This document shows positions 8,106-16,367 of a stretch of 64,000 nucleotides of DNA, piece after piece (the first letter of the stretch is position 1; every line of letters begins with the position of its first letter). The stretch comes from Nonomuraea sp. MG754425 (lineage in GTDB: Bacteria > Actinomycetota > Actinomycetes > Streptosporangiales > Streptosporangiaceae). The translations under genes were made by a program, and so were the position numbers. The stretch covers positions 140,792 to 204,791 of the forward strand of contig NZ_SSXE01000017.1 in the NCBI RefSeq assembly GCF_021699195.1. Direction: 5' to 3'. Under the pieces are notes generated by a model, which was not told where the DNA came from, did not search any database, and saw nothing but the letters and a program-made list of their open reading frames with translations.

Positions 8106-8528
8106 TCAGGGTTCGAGGTCGGTCGCTCCCTGGCCGCTCGGCATGTCGAGCGGAACGGAGATCTGGTCGTGCGTGATCAGCCAGGTGCCGGCGATTTCTC
8201 GGAAGCAGAATGTCCATCGGACCCACATTCCGTCCGTCGAGGTCCCGCCTTTCAAGGTGCCGGCGAGTCGGGCGAAGCAGTGCCCGAACGCCACACCCTC
8301 GCCCACGGTGAGCTTCAGGTCGCGAACCTCATAGGTCACTTCCTCGAAGACCGCGAACACGTTCGCCCAGTTCTTCAGCTTCGCGTCTCTCCCTACATGC
8401 TGGAGTGGCGGCTCGATGTCGAAGGAGACGATGTCCGTGGCGTAGAGCTGCTTCAAGCCTGCGATGTCTTTGTTTCGGACGCCTTCGGCTAGCTTGTCGA
8501 TGTGATTTCTGAGTTCGGTTTCGCTCAC
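8106..8528 (-). CDS. SnoaL/NTF2-like domain protein
   Basis: 140 aa from GTG 8528, which has AAGGGAACC about ten bases upstream; an ATG at 8546 is in frame but has no good ribosome site. The whole protein is one NTF2-like fold: helical N-terminus (HIDKLAEGVRNKDIAGLKQLYA), then DIVSFDIEPPLQHVG, and a strand series ending TFCFREIAGTWLITHDQISVPLD. Such YybH/SnoaL proteins are small-ligand binders or isomerases. It may be expressed from its own promoter, since a broken oxidase gene lies just upstream. Specific role unknown. Confidence 0.8.
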   Translation of the reverse strand: MSETELRNHIDKLAEGVRNKDIAGLKQLYATDIVSFDIEPPLQHVGRDAKLKNWANVFAVFEEVTYEVRDLKLTVGEGVAFGHCFARLAGTLKGGTSTDGMWVRWTFCFREIAGTWLITHDQISVPLDMPSGQGATDLEP

Positions 8529-8556
8529 TTGCCTGGTTCCCTTCATTCGTTGTGGG

Positions 8557-8936
8557 TCAGATGACCTCAGGGTTGGCCATCATTCCCATGTCCTCGTGTT
8601 CGGCGTTGTGGCAGTGAAAGAGGTAGCGGCCGCGGTAGCCGTCGAAGCGAGTGATGATCTCGGCTGCTTCGCCTGGCCGTAGCGAGATGATGTCCTTGAG
8701 ACCCGCATCGTGGGACAGCGGGGCCCTGCCGCCGCGTGCGAGCACCCGGAAGCCGACCAGGTGCAGGTGGACGGGGTGGTGGATGTCGGCGATCAGCCGC
8801 CAGACCTCGATGTCGCCGAGGCGGGTGGTGACGTCGGTGCGGGCGGGGTCGAACGCCTAGGCCATCACGTCGCGAGTGCGGCTTGTGCCCAGCCGGTTGA
8901 TGATGCGGCCGCCGGCCGGGATCTGCTGCGGCTACC
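8557..8936 (-). pseudogene. Multicopper oxidase, C-terminal remnant with in-frame TAG
   Basis: Reads PAGGRIINRLGTSRTRDVMA, then a TAG, then continues in the same frame with FDPARTDVTTRLGDIEVWRL, HPVHLHLVGFRVL and HCHNAEHEDMGMM. These last two carry the type 1/2/3 copper ligands of laccase-like oxidases. The N-terminal two-thirds is missing; the fragment begins where the upstream monooxygenase gene ends. Not functional as it stands. Confidence 0.85.
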
Positions 8937-10407
8937 CATCGTGCGCACCGTGAAGACCAGCGGGGCCGAGCCACGTCGTGAGGGCGGTCCGGAAAGCGTC
9001 CAGGTCTGGCTGCTCGCCGGCGCGGGTGACCCAGGCGACGTGTCCGTCGGGACGGATGAGTACGGCGTCCGCGCCGAGGTCGGAGCCCTTCGCAGGATGG
9101 GCGCGGACGAGATCGACTCGGTCCGCCCAGCCGGTCACGACGGCGTCGAGCGGCGGGAGAGCGCCGAGATCCAGCAGAACCGCGCGAGCGCGGTGCAGCA
9201 GTTCGTAGACGCGACCGTGTTCGAGGTCGAGATCCGGCATCCGCATGCCGAGGAGGTCGTCCGTCCCCGCCATCGGATACCTGATGTCGGTCGCCGTGAT
9301 CATCCCGGCCAGGCGCAGCCGTACCTCGTCGATGCCGATGAGATCACCCAGCACCTCGCGCAGAGCGGAGGTGTGATCGTCCACCCGCCAGAGGGCGGTC
9401 TGGGCGCGGGTGTTCTGCAGGACGCGGGCGGCGACCGGGTGGCGTTCTGCCTGGTAGGTGTCGAGCAACAGGGCCGGGGCCTGGCCGCGGACGACGGCGG
9501 CGAGCTTCCAGCCGAGGTTGACCGCGTCCTGCACGCCGGTGTTCAGGCCCTGCCCGCCTGCCGGGAAGTGGATGTGCGCGGCGTCGCCGGCCAGGAGGAC
9601 GCGGCCTTCGCGGTAGCGGTCGGCCTGGCGTGCCGCGTCGCCGTGCCGGGAGAGCCAGCGCGGCGAGTGCATCCCGTAATCCGTCCCGGCGATCTTGAGC
9701 ACGGTCTTGCGGAGGGTCTCCAGGGTCACCGGTTCGTCCCGGCCGGCCACGTGATCGAACTCGTTGGTCAGCACCCGGTACCAGTCCGGACCGTAGGACA
9801 GCACCGAGAATCTGCCGTGCTCGCGTCCCTCCTGGAAGATGTCGGCGGCGGGCGGCTCGGCGAGCTCGACGTCGCCGAGCATCGCGGTCATCGTGGCCGG
9901 CGTGCCGGGGAAGGCGATGCCGGCGAGCGCGCGCACGGTGCTGCGGCCCCCGTCGCAGCCGACAAGGTAGTCCGCCCGGACGCGCGACCCGTCCGCGAGC
10001 TCCACCGTGGCGCCCGTCTCGTCCTGGGTGAACCCCGTCACCTCGGCGTCGCGGCTCAGCCGTACCCCCAACTGCGCCGCGCGCTCCTCCAGCAGCCGTT
10101 CCACCTCGGCCTGCAAGATGAGCAGAGTGTACGGATATCTCGTCGCCATATCGGATAGGTCGAGACCGAGTCCGGAGAAATGCACCTCCTGTCGCGGCCG
10201 TCCGCGCTCGAGGAACCCGTCGAGCAGACCCCGCTGGTCGAGCACCTCCATCGTGCGGATGTGCAGGGCTCCGGCCCGCGATTCCACCGTTCGAGGCTCC
10301 GCGGCCCGCTCGAGGACGAGCACATCGATCCCGGCGAGCCCCAGCTCGCACGCGAGCGTCAGCCCGGCCGGCCCTGCTCCGGCGATCACTACCTGGGTAT
10401 CGGTCAT
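8932..10407 (-). CDS. FAD-dependent aromatic monooxygenase (PheA/TfdB type)
   Basis: 491 aa from ATG 10407 behind AAGGAG; a second in-frame ATG lies 18 bases earlier. The Rossmann motif GAGPAG is at residues 10-15, DG motif residues are in LVGCDGGRSTVRALAGI, and the FAD ribityl motif is VLLAGDAAHIHFPAGGQGLN. A thioredoxin-like C-terminal portion ends the protein. This is the group A flavin hydroxylase family that acts on phenols and polyketides. It is transcribed in the same direction as the ECF41 sigma gene and the FAD oxidoreductase upstream, so it may be a sigma target. Substrate not predictable. Confidence 0.9.
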   Translation of the reverse strand: MTDTQVVIAGAGPAGLTLACELGLAGIDVLVLERAAEPRTVESRAGALHIRTMEVLDQRGLLDGFLERGRPRQEVHFSGLGLDLSDMATRYPYTLLILQAEVERLLEERAAQLGVRLSRDAEVTGFTQDETGATVELADGSRVRADYLVGCDGGRSTVRALAGIAFPGTPATMTAMLGDVELAEPPAADIFQEGREHGRFSVLSYGPDWYRVLTNEFDHVAGRDEPVTLETLRKTVLKIAGTDYGMHSPRWLSRHGDAARQADRYREGRVLLAGDAAHIHFPAGGQGLNTGVQDAVNLGWKLAAVVRGQAPALLLDTYQAERHPVAARVLQNTRAQTALWRVDDHTSALREVLGDLIGIDEVRLRLAGMITATDIRYPMAGTDDLLGMRMPDLDLEHGRVYELLHRARAVLLDLGALPPLDAVVTGWADRVDLVRAHPAKGSDLGADAVLIRPDGHVAWVTRAGEQPDLDAFRTALTTWLGPAGLHGAHDG

Positions 10408-10564
10408 GGTCAACTCCTTGGTCATCTTTCAGTCGAACGGGTCAACACGCGCAGAGGAGACGGAGAAGCGTTCGTCGATCGCCTGTCGCCCCGCTTCTCC
10501 GGCGGCACCTTCGCTTGCACCAGACATGCGCGATCGCGACTTACTGCGCTGCGGCTGCCGACTC

Positions 10565-11503
10565 CTACCGGCTGATCTGACGCGGAACCGTCAGTGCGAG
10601 GAGTTTGTCCGGGTTGCGGATGGAGTAGAGGTGGGTGATCTTCCCGTCGACGACATCGGCCAGGACGACACCCTCCAGGTGGTCGCCGCTGTAGGCGGCC
10701 ATCGCGGGCGTGTTGTTGCAGTTGACGATCTCGATACGCAATTCAGGCGACCGCCCCGGGCGGACCAGTTCCATGACGAGCGCGGCCACTTTCTCCGCGC
10801 CCACCACCGGCCGGCGCGTCGCGGTGACCTTGCCGCCGCCGTCGGCGGTATACGTGGCGTCCGGCGCGAGCAGCGAGAGTAGCTCTCCCATGTCACCGGT
10901 CGCCGCCGCGGACATGAACTGCTCGGTGATCCGCGTGCACGTCCCGGCGTCGACGGGGTCGAAACGCCTGCGCCGCGCCTGTACGTGCCCGCGGGCGCGG
11001 TGCGCCATCTGGCGCACCGTCACCACGGATCTGTCCACCACTGCGGCGATCTCGTCGTAGTCGAACTCGAACACCTCGCGCAGCACGAACACCGCGCGCT
11101 CGTCGGGGGTGAGCGTTTCGAGCAGCACCAGCATCGCCATCGACACCGACTCGGCGAGCACCACATCGGCCGACGCGTCGTCCTCGCTGAGCAGCAGCGG
11201 CTCGGGCAGCCAGGAACCGACGTACTCCTCGCGGCGGCGCTTACTCGCCCGCAGGGCGTTGAGCGCCTGACGGGTCACCAGCCGCGCCAGATACGACTTG
11301 GTGTCGCGCACCGCCGCGAGATCCACCTTGGCCCACCGCAGATAGCTGTCCTGCAGCACGTCGTCGGATTCTGTCGCCGAACCGAGGATCTCGTAGACGA
11401 TCGTGAACAGCAGTGGCCGCAGTACGGTGAACCGCTCGGCATGCTCGTCGGTGGTCAGCGGGCGGCCGCCACCTGCGCGAGCCGCGGTCCCGGCTTGGAC
11501 CAC
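10565..11503 (-). CDS. ECF41-type sigma factor with SnoaL-like C-terminal domain, second copy
   Basis: Region 2 (LLFTIVYEILGSATESDDVLQDSYLRW), region 4 (LTPDERAVFVLREVFEFDYDEIAAVV) and an NTF2-like tail are all present, with the ECF41 marks WLPEPLL, ADGGGK and NPDKL. The start is uncertain. Homology begins near 11458, where only a CTG overlapping the upstream TGA is available; GTG 11503 is the nearest standard start and overlaps the upstream oxidoreductase gene by 49 bases. Either way translation looks coupled to that gene, and an oxidoreductase is another known ECF41 companion. The two ECF41 factors here are similar but clearly distinct. Confidence 0.9.
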   Translation of the reverse strand: MVQAGTAARAGGGRPLTTDEHAERFTVLRPLLFTIVYEILGSATESDDVLQDSYLRWAKVDLAAVRDTKSYLARLVTRQALNALRASKRRREEYVGSWLPEPLLLSEDDASADVVLAESVSMAMLVLLETLTPDERAVFVLREVFEFDYDEIAAVVDRSVVTVRQMAHRARGHVQARRRRFDPVDAGTCTRITEQFMSAAATGDMGELLSLLAPDATYTADGGGKVTATRRPVVGAEKVAALVMELVRPGRSPELRIEIVNCNNTPAMAAYSGDHLEGVVLADVVDGKITHLYSIRNPDKLLALTVPRQISR

Positions 11504-12624
11504 ACGATGGTGCCCGGGTTGCGGCCTTCCATGCCGATGCCCATCATCGTCTGGCGGCACTGCTCCTCCTTCATCTGCGCGCCCTCCTGCCCGTCGAAGT
11601 AGGTGTCCAAGGGAGTGTCGTCCGCGCGGACGAGCTGCTTTATACCGGCATGCCTGCCCAGACTGATGCACACCCCCTTGAAACCCTGATCGATCACCGC
11701 CGGCGCGGTTCCCGCGATGCGGCTCAGCACGGCGTCGGCGGCCTGCACTCCGAGCGGTATCGCGGACTGGCAGCTCATCCGCAGCGGCCGGCCCGACGGT
11801 GAACCGGCGTCACCCGCCGCGACGATGCGGTCGTCATCGACGCTGACCAGCGTTTCGTCCGTGAGCAGCCGACCCAGCTCGTCCACGCGCAACCCGCTGA
11901 CCGCCGCCAAGCCCGGCACGCCGAAGCCCGCCGTCCAGATGGTGAGTTCGCTCTGCCGTACCGCACCATCGGTGAGGACGACCGCGTCCCGCCGGACCTC
12001 AGCCACCGCGCTGCCCTCCAGCACCGTGACAGCGTTCTCGGACAGCCACGTCGCGACGGATCGGCGGCCAGGAGCGCTGAGGGTGGGGGCCAGGGTTCTC
12101 CCGTCGACCAGAGTGACCCTGCGCCCTTGTTCGGCGAGCTCCGCGGCGGTCTCGATGCCGGTCAACCCGCCGCCGACCACGGTGACCACGGCATCCGCAG
12201 GCAGCTCCGCCAGCCTGACGCGCAGCCGCTCGGCGGATTCGAGGTCGGCGAGCGAGTAGGCGAATTCGGCCGCGCCCGGCACGGAGGAGGGGACCGCGCC
12301 GGTGCTGCCGACCGCGTAGATGACGTAGTCGTAGTCCAGCGCAGCGCCCGACGCCAGCTCCACTGTGCGGGAGGCGGTGTCGATCCGGGTGGCGTTGTCG
12401 ACCACCAGCTTGATTCCGTCGCCGAGCATCGTGCCGTAGTCGACCGAGGGGTCGTAATTGCCGGCGACGAACTGGTGCAGCCGGATCCGTTCGACGAACG
12501 TCGGGCGGGAGTTGACCAGGGTGATGTCGACGTCGTCGCGCAACTGGAGGTGGTTGGCCGCGGCCGTTCCCGCGTATCCGCCGCCGATGACCACGATCTT
12601 GTGTGAAGTGTTGTGTACAGTCAC
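11455..12624 (-). CDS. NAD(P)/FAD-dependent oxidoreductase (type II NADH dehydrogenase-like)
   Basis: 389 aa with GTG start. The FAD-binding motif IVVIGGGYAGTAAANHL is at the N-terminus, a second dinucleotide motif VVGGGLTGIETAAELAEQG near residue 148 binds NAD(P)H, and AAGDAGSPSG near residue 270 contacts FAD. No C-terminal membrane anchor is evident, unlike respiratory NDH-2. The stop overlaps the region where the ECF41 sigma gene starts, so the two are probably one transcript. It likely transfers electrons from NAD(P)H to a quinone or small acceptor. Confidence 0.88.
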   Translation of the reverse strand: MTVHNTSHKIVVIGGGYAGTAAANHLQLRDDVDITLVNSRPTFVERIRLHQFVAGNYDPSVDYGTMLGDGIKLVVDNATRIDTASRTVELASGAALDYDYVIYAVGSTGAVPSSVPGAAEFAYSLADLESAERLRVRLAELPADAVVTVVGGGLTGIETAAELAEQGRRVTLVDGRTLAPTLSAPGRRSVATWLSENAVTVLEGSAVAEVRRDAVVLTDGAVRQSELTIWTAGFGVPGLAAVSGLRVDELGRLLTDETLVSVDDDRIVAAGDAGSPSGRPLRMSCQSAIPLGVQAADAVLSRIAGTAPAVIDQGFKGVCISLGRHAGIKQLVRADDTPLDTYFDGQEGAQMKEEQCRQTMMGIGMEGRNPGTIVWSKPGPRLAQVAAAR

Positions 12625-12738
12625 GCCCTCAAGACACCGGGGACCGCAGCGACGTGACCGGAGGCGACGTGACGTGCGTCACTCCACACATGAGCGCGGA
12701 ACACGTGCACGTGGCAGAGCCTTCGGCCCATCCCAGAC

Positions 12739-12845
12739 TGTGACACAGAATATGTACTACCTGTCACACTGACCCTCGCGGCCGGGACTACGCCCAGCTC
12801 GCGGCGAGCCGGCCGGGACGCGACTCGGCCGCATTATGTGTCACA
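12739..12845. promoter_or_regulatory. Cluster of three TGTCACA-type motifs upstream of the oxidoreductase-sigma operon
   Basis: TGTCACA occurs on the - strand at 12745-12739 and on the + strand at 12762-12768 and 12839-12845. Two of them are also short inverted repeats (CTGTG-A-CACAG and ATGTG-T-CACAT). TGTCACA is the recalled -35 element of ECF41 promoters, but I find no CGTC at the right spacing from any of the three, so a dyad-binding regulator is an equal possibility. Confidence 0.3.
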
Positions 12846-13590
12846 TCGACGTGCAGGAGCTGCAGTGAGTTCCTCTGGTGGCATCAACCCGTGCGGTGGA
12901 CCGGAACCGGATGGCGAACTCCCGCGGGTCCTTGCTCAGTGAAGCCTTGACCATTTCGGTGAACTCATCGACAACGACCTCGAACGCCTCGGCCTCGACG
13001 CCATCGAGAGCGGCACGCGCGACATCCGCCGCGGTCATCTTCGGTACATCGAGGCCCTTGGTCATGTCGGTGTCGGCAGCCCCGAGGTGCACCGAGGTGA
13101 GACGGGTTCCCTGTCCGGCCAATTCCTGGCGCAGCGCGTTGCCCATGCTCCACACGGCGGCCTTGGAGACTGCGTACGCGCTGGCCCCGGGGAAGACGAA
13201 CCATGAGGCGGACGAGGCGATGTTGAGGATCGCGCCTCCACCGTTGTCAGCCAGGACCGGCGCGAAGGACCGGATCATGGACAAGGTGCCCCAGAAGTTC
13301 ACGTCCATCGTGGCGCGGACGCTGTCGAGATCGCCGAGCAGGGTTCCACCCCCGATGCCGGCATTGTTGACCAGCAGGTCAACGTCACGAGCCTCGTGGG
13401 TGACGGCTGCGACGGAATCGGGATCGGTGATGTCGAGGGCGAGAACCTCCACGCCGTCGAGATCGATGGACTCGGGCCGGCGGGCCGTTGCGTAGACCTT
13501 CGCGCCCCGCTCGGCGAGCTGGGCTGCGAGGTGGCGGCCGATGCCGCGGTTGGCTCCGGTGACGAGCGCGGTCGCTCCGTTGATGTTCAT
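12841..13590 (-). CDS. Short-chain dehydrogenase/reductase (SDR)
   Basis: 249 aa. Classical SDR features: cofactor motif TGANRGIGRHLA near residue 11, NNAG at about 72, catalytic serine in IASSASW and YAVSK for the Tyr/Lys pair. The last residues (THCSSCTSM) look unlike family members and may reflect a lost original stop. Divergent from a MerR-type regulator 61 bp away, with an ACCTCA-N8-TGAGGT dyad between them placed within a long promoter spacer (TTGCAC about 19-20 bases from TAGCGT). It is therefore the probable target of that regulator. Confidence 0.88.
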   Translation of the reverse strand: MNINGATALVTGANRGIGRHLAAQLAERGAKVYATARRPESIDLDGVEVLALDITDPDSVAAVTHEARDVDLLVNNAGIGGGTLLGDLDSVRATMDVNFWGTLSMIRSFAPVLADNGGGAILNIASSASWFVFPGASAYAVSKAAVWSMGNALRQELAGQGTRLTSVHLGAADTDMTKGLDVPKMTAADVARAALDGVEAEAFEVVVDEFTEMVKASLSKDPREFAIRFRSTARVDATRGTHCSSCTSM

Positions 13591-13604
13591 GCCCGTACGC
13601 TAGA

Positions 13605-13624
13605 ACCTCACGTCGGCGTGAGGT
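13605..13624. promoter_or_regulatory. MerR-type operator between SDR and MerR genes
   Basis: ACCTCACG and CGTGAGGT form a perfect 8-bp inverted repeat around TCGG. On the SDR side it sits between TTGCAC and TAGCGT, the over-long spacing typical of promoters activated by MerR-family proteins. Confidence 0.65.
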
Positions 13625-13651
13625 GCAAATCGGGAACAGCCAGGAGGGACG

Positions 13652-14041
13652 ATGCGTATCGGAGAGGTCGCCGAACGCGCGGGGGTCAGCGTCCGCGCGC
13701 TGCGCTACTACGAGGAGCAAGGACTCGTCGTCGCCGCCCGCGGCGCCGGGGGCCAGCGGGACTACTCCGATTCGGACGTCGAGCGGGTGAAGTTCATCCA
13801 GCTCCTCTACGCGGCCGGGCTGCCCAGCAAGGCGATCCTGCACATCCTGCCGTTCCTGGACACCCTCGTGGCGACACTGGAGATGACGCAGCGGCTCACG
13901 AAGGAACGGGACCGCATCCAGGCCCGACTGCACGATCTGACCCGGGCACGCGACCGCCTCGATGAGCTGATCGGCTTTGCCGCCCAGTACACGGAATCAT
14001 CGACGGCACAGTGTCCACCGCGCGTGCACGCTCCCGCATGA
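13652..14041 (+). CDS. MerR-family transcriptional regulator
   Basis: 129 aa. Begins MRIGEVAERAGVSVRALRYYEEQGLV, the standard MerR helix-turn-helix, followed by the wing (GGQRDYSDSDVERVKFIQLL) and a long dimerisation helix (TLEMTQRLTKERDRIQARLHDLTRARDRLDELI). The short C-terminus has a single cysteine and no SoxR-type Fe-S cluster motif. Divergent from the SDR gene and flanked on both sides by the same 20-bp dyad (13605-13624 and 14094-14113). The effector is unknown. Confidence 0.9.
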   Translation: MRIGEVAERAGVSVRALRYYEEQGLVVAARGAGGQRDYSDSDVERVKFIQLLYAAGLPSKAILHILPFLDTLVATLEMTQRLTKERDRIQARLHDLTRARDRLDELIGFAAQYTESSTAQCPPRVHAPA

Positions 14042-14093
14042 CCATCACTCCTCCTGCGCCGACTGTCTCGGCGCCTTCACCGAGCAGTCTGCA

Positions 14094-14113
14094 ACCTCAA
14101 TCAAAGTTGAGGT
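14094..14113. promoter_or_regulatory. Second MerR/SoxR-like dyad downstream of the MerR gene
   Basis: ACCTCAA-N6-TTGAGGT has the same half-sites and spacing (ACCTCA-N8-TGAGGT) as the box at 13605-13624, and its core CCTCAA-N6-TTGAGG resembles a SoxR box. No obvious gene starts next to it; it lies between the MerR gene's end and the end of the GNAT gene. Confidence 0.5.
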
Positions 14114-14231
14114 CAAATCTGGTCATCGTGAGGCCGCGGGCGCAGGCGCACGTGAAGGCTGCCCTGGTCAGCCCGCCGCTGGTTCGGTGAGCAGAGGATG
14201 ATGATGCCGGCCCGTCGGCTGATCGAGAAGT

Positions 14232-14747
14232 TCACGGCGAACGCAAGAACACCACGATGTTCGCCGTCGGCCCGGTCAGGCGCCGCCAGCCGAGTCGTTC
14301 GTAGAGCCTGATCGCGTCGGCCGCTTGCGGGGCGGTCAGCAGCCAGCAGGGGTCGGTGCGGCCGCACAGGAGGTCGAGGATTCGTCCCGCGAGGCCCTGT
14401 CCGCGCGCGTGTGGGCTCACTGCCAGTTCGTCCACCTCCAGCGCTCCAACCAGCCGCGTTTCCACCGCGTCACCGAGTTCGGCACGGACGAGGTCGTAGG
14501 CGCGGCCCGTGGGGAAAGGTCTTGGGGTGCGCCATGCCGTACCGAAACCAGCGGGTTCGCCGTTGTCGCTGGCCAGCACCGCCGTGAATCCGGGGCGTCG
14601 CGCGTCCGCGGTCAGGCGTTCGGCGAAGGCGTCGGCGGCGCGCTCGTCCTCGTGCCATGGCGGGCCGCCGAACGCGGCACGGTAGAGCTTCACCAGGTGA
14701 GAGGTGCGGGGCAGGATCTCCTGACCGGTGAGACGTTCGAGGTTCAC
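14232..14747 (-). CDS. GNAT-family N-acetyltransferase
   Basis: 171 aa from GTG 14747, preceded by GAAAGGTG. The acetyl-CoA site is seen as VDELAVSPHARGQGLAGRILDLL near residue 110 (R/Q-x-x-G-x-G/A pattern), followed by AADAIRLYERLGWRRL. The N-terminal half (HLVKLYRAAFGGPPWHEDE) resembles the 'YAEVFAEPPW' type of GNATs. It stands alone, convergent with the MerR gene. Acceptor unknown. Confidence 0.82.
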   Translation of the reverse strand: MNLERLTGQEILPRTSHLVKLYRAAFGGPPWHEDERAADAFAERLTADARRPGFTAVLASDNGEPAGFGTAWRTPRPFPTGRAYDLVRAELGDAVETRLVGALEVDELAVSPHARGQGLAGRILDLLCGRTDPCWLLTAPQAADAIRLYERLGWRRLTGPTANIVVFLRSP

Positions 14748-14827
14748 GCGGGCACCCGCACCTTTCCGATGCTCGAGGTGCACGTCAGCGTTCCATGACC
14801 GGACGGAGGATGGTGCTGCGCAGACGA

Positions 14828-15100
14828 GATGACTGCCAGACGCGCCCACGTGCCTCGGCGTTCTCCCGGCAGCGCCGGTACGGCCGGCATCGCCACGACC
14901 TGACTGGGGATCATCACGGTCAGCATGATACCGGCGGTCGCCGCGTCGCGACCGGCGTCATCGTGCAACGGCGGCGTCACCCAGGCCGGCTCGCAGTAGT
15001 ACAGGGCGGAGTAGCCGGCCGACAACATGGTGATGTGCCAGGCCGTGTCCGGCGGTGTGGTAGCCGGTGACCAGTCCGGGCGAAGCGCGTTTGACCACGG
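14828..15100 (-). pseudogene. Possible remnant of an MFS (CynX/NimT-like) transporter
   Basis: The - strand encodes MLSAGYSALYYCEPAWVTPPLHD followed by AATAGIMLTVMIPSQVVAMPAVPAL, which resembles two transmembrane helices of CynX-type permeases. The frame has no complete gene around it and runs into low-quality sequence on both sides. The remaining 220 bp up to the dioxygenase gene show nothing I recognise. Confidence 0.3.
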
Positions 15101-15318
15101 CGGGCAGCAGTGGACGGGCCGTTATTGCAGCATGGGGCTTGTTTCACGCCCGCCATGCCCAGCGCCGGACAAGCACCAGCGGATGGATCTTCCCGTCGGG
15201 AATGCGCGGTCAACTGCTGGCCTCGAAGCATGTTTCCGCTGCCTTCGCCTCGTGGCCGAGCGGACTTTTCGTCGGCTGGTCGCTCGCCCGGCACAACCGG
15301 GCTGGGTCAGGACTCCTG

Positions 15319-16227
15319 CTACGCCGCTTCAAAGGACCGGCGGGACAGGCCGACGCCGTAGCCGTCGAGCCTGGTCACGACCGGCGCGGACGGGTCGGTG
15401 GCCGCGCCGAGGGTGACGAAGAGCGGCGTGAAGTGTTCCACGGTCGGATGCGCGTACGGCATGCCGGGGGCGGCGGTGCGGAAACGGGCCAGTTCGGCGA
15501 CGTCGCCGCGGGCCAGCGCGTCGGCGGCCCAGGCGTCGAAGTCGGCCGACCAGCCGGGCACCTTGTTCTCGGTGAACATCTCCCGAGTCAGGAACGGCAG
15601 GCCGTGGGTCATATGGCCCGAGCCGATCACCAGCACGCCCTGCTCGCGCAGCGGCCGCAGGCGCTCGCCGATGGCCAGCAGCCGGTCGGGGTCCTCGGTG
15701 GGCAGGCTGAGCTGCAGCACCGGGACGTCGGCGGCCGGGTACATGATCTTCAGCGGTACCCACGCGCCGTGGTCCAGGCCGCGGTGGGCGTGCCGGTGCA
15801 CGTGCTCGGAGTCCGGCATGAGCCCGGTCACCTGCCGCGACAGCTCGCCGGCGTCGGGGGTGTCGTAGCGGAAGGTGTGGTACAGCGGGTCGAAGCCGCC
15901 GAAGTCGTAGACCAGCTCGTCGGGCCGGTCGGCGCTCACCGACAGCGGCGCGGACTCCCAGTGCGCGGAGACGACCAGGATCGCCTTCGGCTTGGGCAGG
16001 GCGCGGGCCCAGTCGTGCAGCGGGGTGAGCCACTCGGGGCTCTCGAAGGGCAGGGGGCCGCCGCCGTGGGACAGGTAGAGGCTGGGCAGCGGCCCGTCCT
16101 GCGGCGTCCACGGCCGGTGCGGGTCGGTGGTCTCTAGGGCGGCGACTCGCCCCAGATGCGCGGCGAACGGGTGTGCGGCCGGGATGCGGGCGTCGGCGGC
16201 GGTCGGTGAGGCGTGGGGCGTGGTCAT
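15319..16227 (-). CDS. Class III extradiol ring-cleavage dioxygenase (DODA/LigB type)
   Basis: 302 aa from ATG 16227 with GAGGAA upstream. Metal-site and active-site landmarks of the 4,5-DOPA-dioxygenase family are present: PSLYLSHGGGP, VVSAHWES, HRGLDHGAWVPL and GSGHMTHGLP, with PYAHPTVEHFTPL near the end. Enzymes of this family use non-haem Fe(II) or Zn to cleave a catechol ring. Divergent from a MarR regulator with two palindromes between them, which suggests induction by an aromatic compound or quinone. The true substrate is unknown. Confidence 0.9.
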   Translation of the reverse strand: MTTPHASPTAADARIPAAHPFAAHLGRVAALETTDPHRPWTPQDGPLPSLYLSHGGGPLPFESPEWLTPLHDWARALPKPKAILVVSAHWESAPLSVSADRPDELVYDFGGFDPLYHTFRYDTPDAGELSRQVTGLMPDSEHVHRHAHRGLDHGAWVPLKIMYPAADVPVLQLSLPTEDPDRLLAIGERLRPLREQGVLVIGSGHMTHGLPFLTREMFTENKVPGWSADFDAWAADALARGDVAELARFRTAAPGMPYAHPTVEHFTPLFVTLGAATDPSAPVVTRLDGYGVGLSRRSFEAA

Positions 16228-16298
16228 GCGGGTTCCTCGGTGCTGGTGATGCTGCGGTGTGCCATGACGGGCGGAGCGCGTCCATGAGGGAAGATTGG

Positions 16299-16344
16299 TT
16301 GTAGCGACAAGCGACACTATGCTCCAGCAAACTTGTCGCGACAA
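16299..16344. promoter_or_regulatory. Paired MarR-type operators between dioxygenase and regulator genes
   Basis: TTGTCGCGACAA (16333-16344) is a perfect 12-bp palindrome and TTGTAGCGACAA (16299-16310) differs at one base. The centres are 34 bp apart. The sites lie in the 140-bp divergent intergenic region, the usual place for autoregulatory MarR sites. Confidence 0.7.
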
Positions 16345-16367
16345 CCATTCCCGATGAGGGCAGGATC

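Noticed and set aside
8710..10158. A 482-codon open frame on the + strand
   Set aside because: It lies opposite the FAD monooxygenase gene, is rich in G, A, R and H, has no domain and crosses the multicopper oxidase relic; it is an antisense shadow of high-GC codon bias.
12762..12845. TGTCACA motifs as promoters for a + strand gene
   Set aside because: No gene reads rightward from them; the next gene is on the - strand.
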